Program-made: the position numbers and the translations under genes | Notes under the pieces: generated by a model | Seen by the model: only the letters and a program-made list of their open reading frames with translations | What the model was told of the DNA's origin: nothing | Databases searched by the model: none | Assembly (NCBI RefSeq): GCF_025574465.1 | Contig: NZ_JAOBPP010000011.1 | Coordinates: forward strand, 36,931 to 100,930 | Length of the DNA: 64,000 bases | Source of the DNA: Kordiimonas aestuarii | GTDB taxonomy: Bacteria > Pseudomonadota > Alphaproteobacteria > Sphingomonadales > Kordiimonadaceae | Reading direction: 5' to 3' | Shown here: one piece after another, positions 6,204 through 14,090 of the stretch | Layout of the letters: the number at the start of each line of letters is the position of its first letter | How positions within the stretch are numbered: position 1 is the stretch's first letter

Positions 6204-9035
6204 CTATCCCAGCCGCACTGAAAAGCTGCCCGGGTTGTTTTGAAGGCTGGCACCACTGCCCGCGTGGCGTTGCAGCAAGCGGTAGTCCCAGACCCCGGCT
6301 GTTGAAGGGGCCGCATAGCTATGGTTAGCTGTCATGAAGGCGGGCTCCGTACTTTCCCCAAAGACCGGGTCTGCCGTCAGAACCGTTTCCCAGGTGCCGC
6401 CGGAAGGCCTGCGCTGGAACCGCATATACTGTGTGTCACCCGATCCGCTTGCGCGGAAGTTCAACTGCGCCGCCATATGCACCGTGCCACCGCCCGAAAG
6501 CGCGAGGGTGAGAACACCCGGTGAGGTATGCTGTGTGTAAGATGTCGCCGTTGCAGGATAGACATCGCCCTCAGCATAGGTGGCGGACGTCCCGTCCCTT
6601 GATTTTGACAGGCTGATACGCACGGTCAGCGATACCCCGCCATAGCTTGCCGTCACATCGACAAAAGCGCTGTCGTCCGACATGCCAGTGATGGTTACAA
6701 GGCCTGAGCCGCTCACCGATGCGCTGCAATTGCTGGCAACCCGGCTGTAGCTCGCGCTTGCGGCCACATTGCTGGTGCCAGCAAACAGCGCAACCTGCGA
6801 TGTCTTGTTGAACTCTCCTGACTTGGGCGTGCCATCAGGTGAACAGGCCACCGTATGCGATGTGGGCGACGCATTGATCGTCAGCCCGCTGCTGCCGTCC
6901 TCCCCGCGCCACTGCGACCATGTGTAGTGGGATTTGTTTGTGCTTTCGCTTGCTGTCGTTTTGTTGGTGGCAATGCCGATATATTTGGTGTTTGACTGCG
7001 GGGTATCCGTCAGTCCCGTGCCATCTGCATTCGCACTATATTTGATCCAGGTGTAGGTGGTCTGCCCATCCGCGCCCGGCGCGCCCGCCACTCCGGTGTT
7101 TCCCTGCGCCCCCTGAATGAGCGACCACGTATAGTCAGACGCGATGTTACTTTCGTAAGGCGACGTTTTATTATAGGCGAAGCCGATATAAGCCTTGCCA
7201 GAAGGGTCATTGCTGATACCGCTGCCTGACGCGTTGCTGGCATAGCGTATCCAGGTATAGGTGGTTTGCCCGTCTGCGCCGGGCGCGCCCGCCACACCCT
7301 GCGGGCCCTGTATGCCTTGCTCCCCCTTCCAGCGTGACCAGACATAATCCGCCTTGTTATTGCTTTCGCTGGCGGTGGTTTTATTGACCGCGATGCCGAT
7401 ATAAACCGTATTGGCTTGCGGCGTATCGGTCAGGCCGGTGCCATCTGCGTTGGCGCTGTATTTGATCCAGGTATATGTCGTCTGACCGTCCGCGCCGGGA
7501 GCACCCGCCACGCCGGTATTGCCCTGTGGCCCCTGTACAAGCGACCATATGTAATCAGCCGGCGTATTGCTTTCCGCGGCAGTCGGTTTGTTGTAGGCAA
7601 AACCGATATAGGCCCGGCCTGTCGGGTCATTGCTGATCCCCGCGCCCGCGGCGCTGTCGGCATAGCGTATCCAGGTATAGGTGGTTTGGCCGTCAACGCC
7701 CGGCGCGCCGGGCACGCCCTGTGGCCCCTGTCCCGCCAGCAAGGTCCAGAACGTGGTGTTTGTCGGCTCAACCCCCGTGGCGGCGCTCAGGCTGATGAAA
7801 ACAAAGCTGCTGCCGTCATATGTCACCACATCGCCGCGCACATAAGTGGCCGTGTCGTCATACACGCCGCGAAAGACATTGCGGGTGGCACCCGGCTCAA
7901 TGTCATCCAGCTTTGACGGTGTAGCCGGCAGCTCAATCATTTGCCCGGCCGCAAGGCTCTCCTGCCCGCGCTGGGTCCAGTAGGTCAATTGCACGTCATA
8001 AAACGCGCCATCAACCAGCCCGCTGATGCGGGCAGACAGCGTGTCACGCCCCAGATAGCGCTGGCCGGTATACTCTGCGTCGCCCGCCTTGCGCCATTTC
8101 AGCTCAAACCGGTCCATGCCCACTGTGCTTGTCGGCGCGTCCCAGTTCACATCAATGCCACTGATCATGCTGCCGTCGGCTTTTGCTTCATGGAAGCTGA
8201 CAAGTTGCAGGTCGGTAGGGGCCCCAGGGTCTGCCCACAGGTCCGGCGCATCGCCAACGGAATTCAGCGGTTCGGGCCAGATGGCCTCCCCGCCATAAAC
8301 GGTGGGGTCGTAAAGCGCGAGGTCCACCTCCACCTCAAGGAACGCGCTGACGGAGATTTTCTCCACGATAAACAACCGCGCGTCGAACCCGCGTTCCGGG
8401 TAATCGACCTCAATCACGTCACCGGGTTCCAGAAGCAGCGCCTTGCGCGCCAACTTCAGCCCCTCGACATGAAAACCGACCCGGCTTTTTCGCACCAGAA
8501 ATTCGGCAAATGCCTGCGCCTGATAATAGTCGGTGATGGTTTTCACCGGCACATTGGTGTGAAGGGCGGCACCATTGTCGTGCGCCTTGAAATCGGCATA
8601 CTCCGGGCTGTCCAACAGCGGCCAGGAAACCGCGTCTTCCTCATAGTCCTTGTTGGCATTTGAAAATTCGACCGTTACCCGGTTCAGCCGCCCCTGACGC
8701 AGGCCATGTTCGCAGGTCCAGCCGCCAAGGATATCATCTTCGGTGACGGTCATCACCGGGCCTGAGACAAGATCCTCAAGCACAAGGCGGTGCCGCCCGT
8801 TTGACCAGGGCATGGACCAGCCAAACCCTTCGAGAAGCTTCTTCAGATTGTCGATAACATTTTCTTTGGGGTCAATGACCGCATCCGTAGTCCAGCGTGC
8901 CTGCGAGGTACCCACCTGATCAGGCCGGTAAGCGGGGTATATATCGCCGTCATGTATCGGGACAAACTCGCCGTAGCGCGGGTCCCACACGTTTTCTGTC
9001 GGGCCGGTATGTGTCAACACGGCAGGGATGACCAT
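6204..9035 (-). CDS. Large tail-tip/host-specificity fibre with collagen-like repeats
   Basis: A 943-residue adhesin-like tail protein. The first ~270 residues resemble the tail-tip (gpJ or GTA host-specificity) core, with PERGFDARLFIVEKI and VDLALYDPTVYGGEAIWPEP. A fibronectin type III domain follows (about 275-370, APTDLQL...). Then come four alternating units of ~58-71 residues, each opening GQTTYTWI and, in the first three, closing on a G-x-Q-G collagen-like segment ending GAPGAD. Next is an Ig-like region (SPTSHTVACSPDGTPKSG) and a C-terminal beta-rich domain. It probably contacts the recipient or host surface. The start overlaps the upstream tail gene by 22 bases. Confidence 0.85.
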   Translation of the reverse strand: MVIPAVLTHTGPTENVWDPRYGEFVPIHDGDIYPAYRPDQVGTSQARWTTDAVIDPKENVIDNLKKLLEGFGWSMPWSNGRHRLVLEDLVSGPVMTVTEDDILGGWTCEHGLRQGRLNRVTVEFSNANKDYEEDAVSWPLLDSPEYADFKAHDNGAALHTNVPVKTITDYYQAQAFAEFLVRKSRVGFHVEGLKLARKALLLEPGDVIEVDYPERGFDARLFIVEKISVSAFLEVEVDLALYDPTVYGGEAIWPEPLNSVGDAPDLWADPGAPTDLQLVSFHEAKADGSMISGIDVNWDAPTSTVGMDRFELKWRKAGDAEYTGQRYLGRDTLSARISGLVDGAFYDVQLTYWTQRGQESLAAGQMIELPATPSKLDDIEPGATRNVFRGVYDDTATYVRGDVVTYDGSSFVFISLSAATGVEPTNTTFWTLLAGQGPQGVPGAPGVDGQTTYTWIRYADSAAGAGISNDPTGRAYIGFAYNKPTAAESNTPADYIWSLVQGPQGNTGVAGAPGADGQTTYTWIKYSANADGTGLTDTPQANTVYIGIAVNKTTASESNNKADYVWSRWKGEQGIQGPQGVAGAPGADGQTTYTWIRYASNASGSGISNDPSGKAYIGFAYNKTSPYESNIASDYTWSLIQGAQGNTGVAGAPGADGQTTYTWIKYSANADGTGLTDTPQSNTKYIGIATNKTTASESTNKSHYTWSQWRGEDGSSGLTINASPTSHTVACSPDGTPKSGEFNKTSQVALFAGTSNVAASASYSRVASNCSASVSGSGLVTITGMSDDSAFVDVTASYGGVSLTVRISLSKSRDGTSATYAEGDVYPATATSYTQHTSPGVLTLALSGGGTVHMAAQLNFRASGSGDTQYMRFQRRPSGGTWETVLTADPVFGESTEPAFMTANHSYAAPSTAGVWDYRLLQRHAGSGASLQNNPGSFSVRLG
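6890..7730 (-). repeat. A-B-A-B repeats in the fibre gene
   Basis: Four protein units alternate between an A type (WIRYA...GISNDP.G.AYIGFAYNK) and a B type (WIKYSANADGTGLTDTP...YIGIA.NKTTASES), linked by GPQG/GAPGAD collagen-like joints. The DNA is also closely similar between the two A units and between the two B units, pointing to a recent duplication of an A-B pair. Confidence 0.85.
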
Positions 9036-9463
9036 GGGCTGGTGATCTTGAGTTCCACCCGCGCGCTGGTATCGTCCTCGATCTCGCGCCAGCTGTGGAC
9101 AGAGCCTTTGTAAAGCCTGATTGCCTTGCCCCCGATGACACCACTCTCGCCCTCAAGCAGCACAAGCGACACGGTGACCGGACGACCAACGAGGTAGCGC
9201 ATGCGAAACAGCGCTGCCTCCACCCTGTCGCTGCCGACAAGGCGGATGGTGTAACTTTGCAATTTGATATCCCGCTCCCGCACGATGGCGGGCAGGCCAG
9301 CGACCTGGCCTTCGGATACATAGGTCACGCCTTCAACCACAAGGTCATGGCCGTGGGTGGTCCAGCGCCAGTGTTCGATGTCGCCTTCGATATCGATCAG
9401 CCAGGCAAAATGCACATGGTCGCTCTCAAGCGCGGGCAGGACGCCCGTCTCTACACTCAGCAT
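9014..9463 (-). CDS. Tail-tip/baseplate-type protein
   Basis: A 149-residue protein (MLSVETGVLPALESDHVHFAWLIDIEGDIEHW...). The pattern of beta-strands with RLYKGSVHSWREIEDDTSARVELKITSPWSSL at the end fits phage proteins that convert surface and coordinate information at the tail tip (DUF2163-like or minor tail type). It sits between the tape measure region and the large fibre, where GTA genes g12-g15 lie, which supports a tail-tip role. The exact family is uncertain. Confidence 0.6.
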   Translation of the reverse strand: MLSVETGVLPALESDHVHFAWLIDIEGDIEHWRWTTHGHDLVVEGVTYVSEGQVAGLPAIVRERDIKLQSYTIRLVGSDRVEAALFRMRYLVGRPVTVSLVLLEGESGVIGGKAIRLYKGSVHSWREIEDDTSARVELKITSPWSSLPC

Positions 9464-9465
9464 GG

Positions 9466-9945
9466 CTACACCCTTTCGATCACGTCAATTTCAAGTCGGA
9501 TAAGCCCCTGCGCATTAAGGCGGATCTCCTGCACGTCGCTTGCCAGCGAACAGCGCATCTTCAGCCCGGTTGTGACAAGCGTGCCACCCGGCACCCGCGC
9601 AGGCGGGGAAACCGTCAGCGGGCTGGTGCTGGTGATAACGTGGATCTTGCTGTCGTTGTCGAACCGGGCGAAATTGCCAACCGCCACGCCCGATACACCG
9701 GTCAAATTGTCCAGCGGCACATCAAAGATACCGCCGCGTCCCCGCATGGCATGCAGAAAGGCGATCAGCTCTGCCGCTTGCGCCCGCAGCATGGGCGGGT
9801 AGACAAGGGTCATTTCAAAAAAGTGGCCACCGTATTCACTGGTCAAAATCTTGCCGCTCATGGCCTGGCCAGATTTAGTGCGCTGGTGCGGTTTCACCGT
9901 CATGGCCGCCAGTGTTATTGTGCCCGGCAGTTCGAGAAAACTCAT
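9466..9945 (-). CDS. Minor tail protein
   Basis: A 159-residue beta-rich protein (MSFLELPGTITLAAMTVKPHQRTKSGQAMSGKILTSEYGG...). The block FFEMTLVYPPMLRAQAAELIAFLHAMRGRGGIFDVPL is typical of phage distal-tail or baseplate proteins that pack as a ring around the tail tube end. Start and stop fit tightly between the tape measure gene and the next tail-tip gene (2-base gap). Assignment rests on gene order and fold pattern. Confidence 0.6.
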   Translation of the reverse strand: MSFLELPGTITLAAMTVKPHQRTKSGQAMSGKILTSEYGGHFFEMTLVYPPMLRAQAAELIAFLHAMRGRGGIFDVPLDNLTGVSGVAVGNFARFDNDSKIHVITSTSPLTVSPPARVPGGTLVTTGLKMRCSLASDVQEIRLNAQGLIRLEIDVIERV

Positions 9946-9957
9946 GCTTAATCTCCC

Positions 9958-10938
9958 TCAGCCGAATGGCGCTTCCATTGCGTAGTCGGCAAAAATCTCG
10001 CGGATCATGCTCTCAAGCGCGCCCCTGTTGCTGTGCACGGCGTCTGGTGCCGCGCCCGCGCCAATGGTCAGGTTGATATTGGGGGCAAGTGTCGTGCTGG
10101 TGCTGTTTGTGGTGCTGCTACTGTTTTGTGCCACGCCCTGCTGCACGGTAAGAAAGCGGGAAAGATCCGCGTTCAGGCGGCGGTCTACCACTCGTTCCCC
10201 CTGCTCCAGCAGATAGGTGCCGGAGGACGGAATACTGTCGATCCCGTCGTGGGCCTGCCCCTTCACCGCCGCCAGTTGTGCAGCACCGGTGACAGTAGCA
10301 AAGGCGATGGCTGGCAGGTTCGATGGAAACGGCGCGGACGCAACGGCCTTGGCGATGCCACGGGCGGTATCCATCACCACACCACCAATGGCAAAAGCCT
10401 TGCGAATCTTGCCCAGTGCCTTGGTGCTTTTCAGCGCGTTGCCCACGATCCCGGCCCATGCCTTGGCATTGGCTTTCTCGCGTTCTTCCTCCGCGTTCAC
10501 CGCGTCCTTTGCTTCGTCCTTTTGGACTTTGGCGGCATCGCTGGCCTCCGCTGGCGCTTCACCGGTCTTGCGTGGTGTGGTGCCCGCCGCGTCACCAAAG
10601 GGATCTTCCCCCGTTTTCTGCTTTTCCCCTTCCTCGTCACTTGGGAAAAGATTGGGCGCTTCGGCTTTTATCGTTGCGCCAATATCGCCCACCAGCTCGG
10701 AGAAAAAGGCTTTATAATCGGTCGCGATAGCGGGGATGCCGTCCAGATAAGTGCCGCCGGCCCCGCCGCCGCCAAGCGAAATGCCAGCGAACGACGAACC
10801 GCCCGCCGCGCTGGCTATCTTGTCAGCCATGTCCTCCATCGACTTGGTCAGCTTCTCCAGCCGGTAATTCATCTGGTCCATGGAACGCGCAAAGTTAACC
10901 GGCACACCAACCGTGATCGGCTTCGTTGTCTGCATCAT
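9958..10938 (-). CDS. Short tail tape measure protein
   Basis: A 326-residue protein matching the short tape measure type found in GTA-like particles. The N-terminus is amphipathic (MNYRLEKLTKSMEDMADKI). The middle is Ala/Glu/Lys-rich helix, and a hydrophobic stretch IRKAFAIGGVVMDTARGIAKAVA with IAFATVTGAAQLAAVKGQ precedes the tape-measure C-terminal hallmark AHDGIDSIPSSGTYLLEQGERVV. A Ser/Thr/Asn-rich tail follows. At ~326 residues the tail would be short (roughly 50 nm at 1.5 A per residue). Its ATG overlaps the TGA of the -1 frame chaperone extension (ATGA), as in many phages. Confidence 0.85.
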   Translation of the reverse strand: MMQTTKPITVGVPVNFARSMDQMNYRLEKLTKSMEDMADKIASAAGGSSFAGISLGGGGAGGTYLDGIPAIATDYKAFFSELVGDIGATIKAEAPNLFPSDEEGEKQKTGEDPFGDAAGTTPRKTGEAPAEASDAAKVQKDEAKDAVNAEEEREKANAKAWAGIVGNALKSTKALGKIRKAFAIGGVVMDTARGIAKAVASAPFPSNLPAIAFATVTGAAQLAAVKGQAHDGIDSIPSSGTYLLEQGERVVDRRLNADLSRFLTVQQGVAQNSSSTTNSTSTTLAPNINLTIGAGAAPDAVHSNRGALESMIREIFADYAMEAPFG

Positions 10939-11207
10939 GCATACCTTTCAAGAAGTTCGTTCAGCCGGGCACCGCTCATGGCTTTAGACCGGGCGTCCGG
11001 CATGTCCTTGTCGGGGTTGATGCCGTGTGCACGCTGGTAACCGCGCATGGCAAACTTCAACTCGGGCAAGGTGCAGGCAAGCGTGACTGCCGGGCTTAAC
11101 CCCAGCATGGCGCCAACCTCGATAAACTGGCCCCATGCAATGGGTTCGGCTGCCTTGCCCCCCGTCAGCCCGGGACTTTCGTCGCTTTCAGGGGGTGCGG
11201 CTTTCCC
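10935..11207 (-). CDS. Tail chaperone -1 frame extension (GT-like part)
   Basis: An open frame without ATG, GTG or TTG near its beginning, in the -1 frame relative to the upstream chaperone gene. From the slippery site it adds 88 residues (AAPPESDESPGLTGG, then PIAWGQFIEVGAMLGLSPAVTLACTLPELKFAMRGYQRAHG...). The WG-x-[FL]-...-LSP-A-...-T-x-x-EL block resembles the short tail assembly chaperone of GTA clusters (TIGR02216-type). Lacking a start codon, it is best explained as part of a frameshift fusion with the upstream product, like lambda gpG-T. Its TGA overlaps the tape measure ATG. Confidence 0.75.
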   Translation of the reverse strand, partial: GKAAPPESDESPGLTGGKAAEPIAWGQFIEVGAMLGLSPAVTLACTLPELKFAMRGYQRAHGINPDKDMPDARSKAMSGARLNELLERYA

Positions 11208-11518
11208 GGCTCTGGCGCGGATAGTGTGTTTTCAAGGCACTGCGAAATAGCGGTCGCGCTTTCCGCCAAGCCTGCCTTCAGTAGCTTTTCACCCGCCTTG
11301 CGCCGGGCATCGGCATCACCAAAGTCACCGCCAGTCATGGCAAGAAACAGCGCCGCCATATCCGACAGGCGAAACTCCGTCAGCCTGCTCGTCAGGAAAG
11401 GCACCAGCCCCATACCAAAATAGTCTTCAAGGTCCATCATTGTGCCTATATCAAGGCGCAGGCGCACATTTCGTGCCCCGATGCGCACGCGGGCTTCGCC
11501 CATCATGCGCCGCGCCAC
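11165..11518 (-). CDS. Tail assembly chaperone (GTA g10-like, gpG-like)
   Basis: A 117-residue protein (MARRMMGEARVRIGARNVRLRLDIGTMMDLEDYFGMGL...) that fits the GTA gene-transfer-agent chaperone family; the block LRLDIGTMMDLEDYFG matches the usual [LI]-x-[LY]-[TD]-...-LE-x-x-x-G core. It binds unfolded tape measure during tail assembly in related phages. It lies between tail tube and tape measure, as expected. Codons near its end contain the slippery heptamer GGGAAAG, so some ribosomes are predicted to shift into the -1 frame and make a 194-residue fusion. Confidence 0.8.
   Translation of the reverse strand: MARRMMGEARVRIGARNVRLRLDIGTMMDLEDYFGMGLVPFLTSRLTEFRLSDMAALFLAMTGGDFGDADARRKAGEKLLKAGLAESATAISQCLENTLSAPEPGKPHPLKATKVPG
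11201..11207 (-). promoter_or_regulatory. Programmed -1 frameshift site GGGAAAG
   Basis: On the minus strand the heptamer G GGA AAG sits in the correct zero frame (codons CCG GGA AAG) 36 bases before the zero-frame stop codon. It is the same heptamer as in the lambda G-T tail chaperone. The -1 frame downstream encodes the chaperone extension. Confidence 0.75.
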
Positions 11519-11947
11519 TTATGCGACCTCCGGTGTGAAGGTGATCACCCCCGAGCTACTGAAGGAAATGGAATAATTAACCTCATCGGCTTCACGGCCC
11601 ATCAGTTCAAGGTTGGTAATGGCAAACTTACCTTCATAGGTGCCGTGGCCCGGCACAATCACACGGCAAAGCGGATGTGTCGCATTCATCATATGGTCAT
11701 GGACAGTTTGAAACGCAGCGTCGGACAGGAAAGTACCGGCAGCTGTGGACGAAAAGGAGCGCTGGCCACCGCCGTCAAGCGACTCTTTGAAGCCGCCACT
11801 ATCCTTGCTGGTGATATCCACCTCGCTGTTGGTTATCTTGATATCATTTGAGTTGAAACCACCCACTGCAACATAGTTGCTGTCTTCGTAGGAGCTGCTG
11901 CCGTCGTGAATTTTGAGAAGCAGTTCCCTGCCAAGTTGCGCTGCCAT
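11519..11947 (-). CDS. Major tail tube protein (TP901-1 family)
   Basis: A 142-residue protein (MAAQLGRELLLKIHDGSSSYEDSNYVAVGG...). The features NDIKITNSEVDITSKDSGGFKESLDGGGQRSFSSTAAG and FEGKF-type AITNLELMGREADEVNYSISFSSSGVITFTP are diagnostic of the TP901-1/GTA g9 tail tube family. Hexamers of this protein stack to form the non-contractile tail tube. Length and gene position (after DUF3168, before the chaperone) agree with GTA order. Confidence 0.92.
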   Translation of the reverse strand: MAAQLGRELLLKIHDGSSSYEDSNYVAVGGFNSNDIKITNSEVDITSKDSGGFKESLDGGGQRSFSSTAAGTFLSDAAFQTVHDHMMNATHPLCRVIVPGHGTYEGKFAITNLELMGREADEVNYSISFSSSGVITFTPEVA

Positions 11948-12052
11948 GCTTGTATCCTTTCAAGGCTGTGTGACGCGAGGTCGTGACAAAAATTCCCGCC
12001 GCAGCGGTTTTAAAAGCTGCTATACTAGCCGCTTCGGGACGGGAGTTTTAAG

Positions 12053-12403
12053 ATGCGCGGGACCGTGAGAACCCCACAAATCGGAGCTGTGCTGGCGCTG
12101 TGCATGATGGTGTCAGCGGCAGCCGAAGCCGCCGCACGCACCCGCCCCATCAGCGTTCTGGATGAAAATAAAATCGATATTGCCGAGCGCTGTATCAGCC
12201 ATCTGAAGGCCTATCGCGGCGCGATAGGGTTTCTTGAGAAACGGTTGGAAAGAAGCCCGCCCCACGTGACATATGTCACCCGGGGTGGTGACCAACTGAC
12301 GGTCATCAATCGCACCCATATGATCATGCGGATGGAACGCCGCGTGCTGGAGGCAGGGATGCAGGCTCGTGAACGCGCCTGCAATAATGCGCTCCTGAGC
12401 TAG
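12053..12403 (+). CDS. Secreted small protein, inverted insertion in the tail genes
   Basis: A 116-residue protein with a signal peptide (hydrophobic IGAVLALCMMVSAAAEAAA) and a basic, helical mature part with two Cys (ERCISHLKAYRGAI... ERACNNALL). I do not recognise it. It is read against the direction of the surrounding structural genes and ends overlapping the tail-to-tail end of the DUF3168 gene by 4 bases. This is the layout of a phage moron: an accessory gene with its own promoter inside the structural cluster. Confidence 0.65.
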   Translation: MRGTVRTPQIGAVLALCMMVSAAAEAAARTRPISVLDENKIDIAERCISHLKAYRGAIGFLEKRLERSPPHVTYVTRGGDQLTVINRTHMIMRMERRVLEAGMQARERACNNALLS

Positions 12404-12819
12404 GCCGCATCCTCTTCATAAAGCTGCACCTTATAGGCCAACCGGCCACGATACCGACTGCCATTCTCCGCATACTGGCGGGTAACAGCTGCCCCGGTCA
12501 GGATAATCTCACCGGCGTGACACCCCGGTACAGTCGGCTTGTGGCGTGACAACAAGCGATCGACCGCTGCCAGCAAGTCCTTGCATTCAAGCTGGCCGTC
12601 ACCATCAGACCACACCCAAAGCGCGAAAGTAACGACGTTGCCCTGACGGTCTTTCAATCCGGCGGGGCTTATATTCGTCTCCCCCATCGCAAGGTAGGGC
12701 ATGGATGCGCCAAGCGGCACCTCGTCATAGAGACCGCTCAGGCGGGCGCTTAGTTCCTCGTCCGCCATCAGCTGGGCAAACACCACTTCCTGCAGGCGGT
12801 GACAATAAAAGGCTGTCAT
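12400..12819 (-). CDS. Tail terminator-like protein (DUF3168)
   Basis: A 139-residue protein starting MTAFYCHRLQEVVFAQLMADEELSARLSGLYDEVPLGASMPYLAMGE. The block LYDEVP-x-G-x-x-x-PYLA-x-GE and FALWVWSDGDGQLECKDLLAAVDRLL are typical of DUF3168 (GTA g8, tail terminator or head-tail joining). The longer upstream frame lacks these features and would overlap the adaptor gene, so the start is set at 12819. Confidence 0.88.
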   Translation of the reverse strand: MTAFYCHRLQEVVFAQLMADEELSARLSGLYDEVPLGASMPYLAMGETNISPAGLKDRQGNVVTFALWVWSDGDGQLECKDLLAAVDRLLSRHKPTVPGCHAGEIILTGAAVTRQYAENGSRYRGRLAYKVQLYEEDAA

Positions 12820-12841
12820 ACCGTGATCCTTTTCCTCAATT

Positions 12842-13156
12842 TCACGATGCGCGCACGCCGTCAAAGCTGATAAGCCGCACGGTCGTACCGGTGAGGCTAT
12901 AGCCCTCAAGCCGGTAAAGGCGGCCTTCCCATTCGGCATGCCGCGCAGCTAGATACGCGGCCTGATAGGGTACCGTGAAATCTGCTTTTCCGGTGTGTTC
13001 CGGTGCCTCGGTGGTGCCCGCTGCGAAGCGGCCACTCTGAGACACTTCAGCCCATACATCGGCAATGATCAGGCGGTTTTTCTGCAAACGCCCGCCCGCT
13101 CCCTGGCTCAGTTCTTCGCCCATAAGGGTAACGCGGTGTCGACGCGCGCCGATCAT
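12842..13156 (-). CDS. Head-tail adaptor (head closure) protein
   Basis: A 104-residue protein (MIGARRHRVTLMGEELSQGAGGRLQKNRLIIADVWAEVSQSGRFAAGTTEAPEH...). The pattern of a beta-barrel protein with DVWAEV and YRLEGYSLTGTTVRLISFDGV is that of the SPP1 gp16-like head-tail joining family (GTA g7). It would close the portal vertex after packaging. It overlaps the connector gene by 4 bases. Confidence 0.85.
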   Translation of the reverse strand: MIGARRHRVTLMGEELSQGAGGRLQKNRLIIADVWAEVSQSGRFAAGTTEAPEHTGKADFTVPYQAAYLAARHAEWEGRLYRLEGYSLTGTTVRLISFDGVRAS

Positions 13157-13791
13157 AATTTCACCTGCCGGTATTGGCTGACCATGGACGCGGCACCGCT
13201 GGCGTGCACCGCATCTTCAGCACCCTCGTCACCGCGATGGGTATATAGATATGCCACCAGTTGCAGCAGGGCATGTCGGATAAGCTCGGGCACCGCGTTC
13301 CAGTTTTCGCCAAAGCCAGTGCGGGCAGTGATGCGGACGCCTGCGCGCTCACGCGATGGTACCGGCCAGCTGGTACCAGCGGCGAGGTGCAGCATGGGTA
13401 AAAGCCCGGGGGTTATGTTGTAATTGCTCGCCGGCCAGCTTTGCCAGCCCGGTGCCTGCCAGACTTCAATGCTGGCAATGCTGATCAGCGGCCTCAGCGG
13501 CAGGGGAAAAGACCGCGCACTGGCGTGCAGCCAGCTCATCGGGCCTTCGCGGGTGCCTTGCCACCACCTGTCAGCTGTCCCACTGCATGAGGCCGGAAAG
13601 CTGTCCAGCGACAGGACCATATCACGCGCCACAAGCGCAGCGCCAAGATGGGCTTCCATCAATGCTTCGGCTGTGCGCGCAAGGACCGCAAGTCCTGCAT
13701 CGTCTTCCGCGCTGTCCAACCGCAGGTGACCGCGCACATCATCCAGCAGCAAGGTGTCTGTTTCAGGGGGCGTCAGGGTTTCCATTAACAT
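13153..13791 (-). CDS. Head-tail connector protein (GTA g6-like)
   Basis: A 212-residue protein of the phage gp6/PhiE125 gp8-like connector family: LLLDDVRGHLRLDSAEDDAGLAVLARTAEALMEAHLGAALVARDMVLSLDSFP at the start, PLRPLISIASIEVW and PELIRHALLQLVAYLYTHRGDE near the end. It forms a ring beneath the portal. The next gene overlaps its stop by 4 bases, suggesting coupled translation. Confidence 0.88.
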   Translation of the reverse strand: MLMETLTPPETDTLLLDDVRGHLRLDSAEDDAGLAVLARTAEALMEAHLGAALVARDMVLSLDSFPASCSGTADRWWQGTREGPMSWLHASARSFPLPLRPLISIASIEVWQAPGWQSWPASNYNITPGLLPMLHLAAGTSWPVPSRERAGVRITARTGFGENWNAVPELIRHALLQLVAYLYTHRGDEGAEDAVHASGAASMVSQYRQVKL

Positions 13792-13792
13792 G

Positions 13793-14074
13793 TTACCGCT
13801 CCATCACATAAAGGCTTAGGCTGCGTTCGCCGGTGCGGCCAGCGTCTGTCTCGATCGTGCAGGTCAGCCGGTAGCGCGCACCGCGCACACCCCCCGACAC
13901 GAGGATGCCCCGCGTATGCCCGCCATTCACAGGGTTTGACAATGTCGGCGCGTCGTCGCCTGCGGGGTCAACACGCCAGTCTGCATTTGTGATTGTCTCG
14001 CCGCCAGTCAGCCAGGCGGCCCAGTCAAAACTATAGTCCACCGTTGCCGATGGATCCTTGGCATGCATGGCCAT
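13793..14074 (-). CDS. Small beta-sandwich phage structural protein
   Basis: A 93-residue protein (MAMHAKDPSATVDYSFDWAAWLTGGETITNADWRVDP...). The sequence pattern resembles a single immunoglobulin or fibronectin-like module often found next to phage tail-fibre or capsid decoration genes (phage-type 'YSFDW-x-x-WL-x-x-GETI' modules). GGAGG upstream of ATG 14074 sets the start and dismisses a longer frame. Function could be decoration of the particle. Confidence 0.6.
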   Translation of the reverse strand: MAMHAKDPSATVDYSFDWAAWLTGGETITNADWRVDPAGDDAPTLSNPVNGGHTRGILVSGGVRGARYRLTCTIETDAGRTGERSLSLYVMER

Positions 14075-14090
14075 GCGGGGCCTCCGTCTT

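Noticed and set aside
6321..9951. Several plus-strand frames opposite the fibre and tail genes (for example 7416-7916 and 7941-8663)
   Set aside because: Antisense shadows of well-supported minus-strand structural genes with typical GC-rich codon use.
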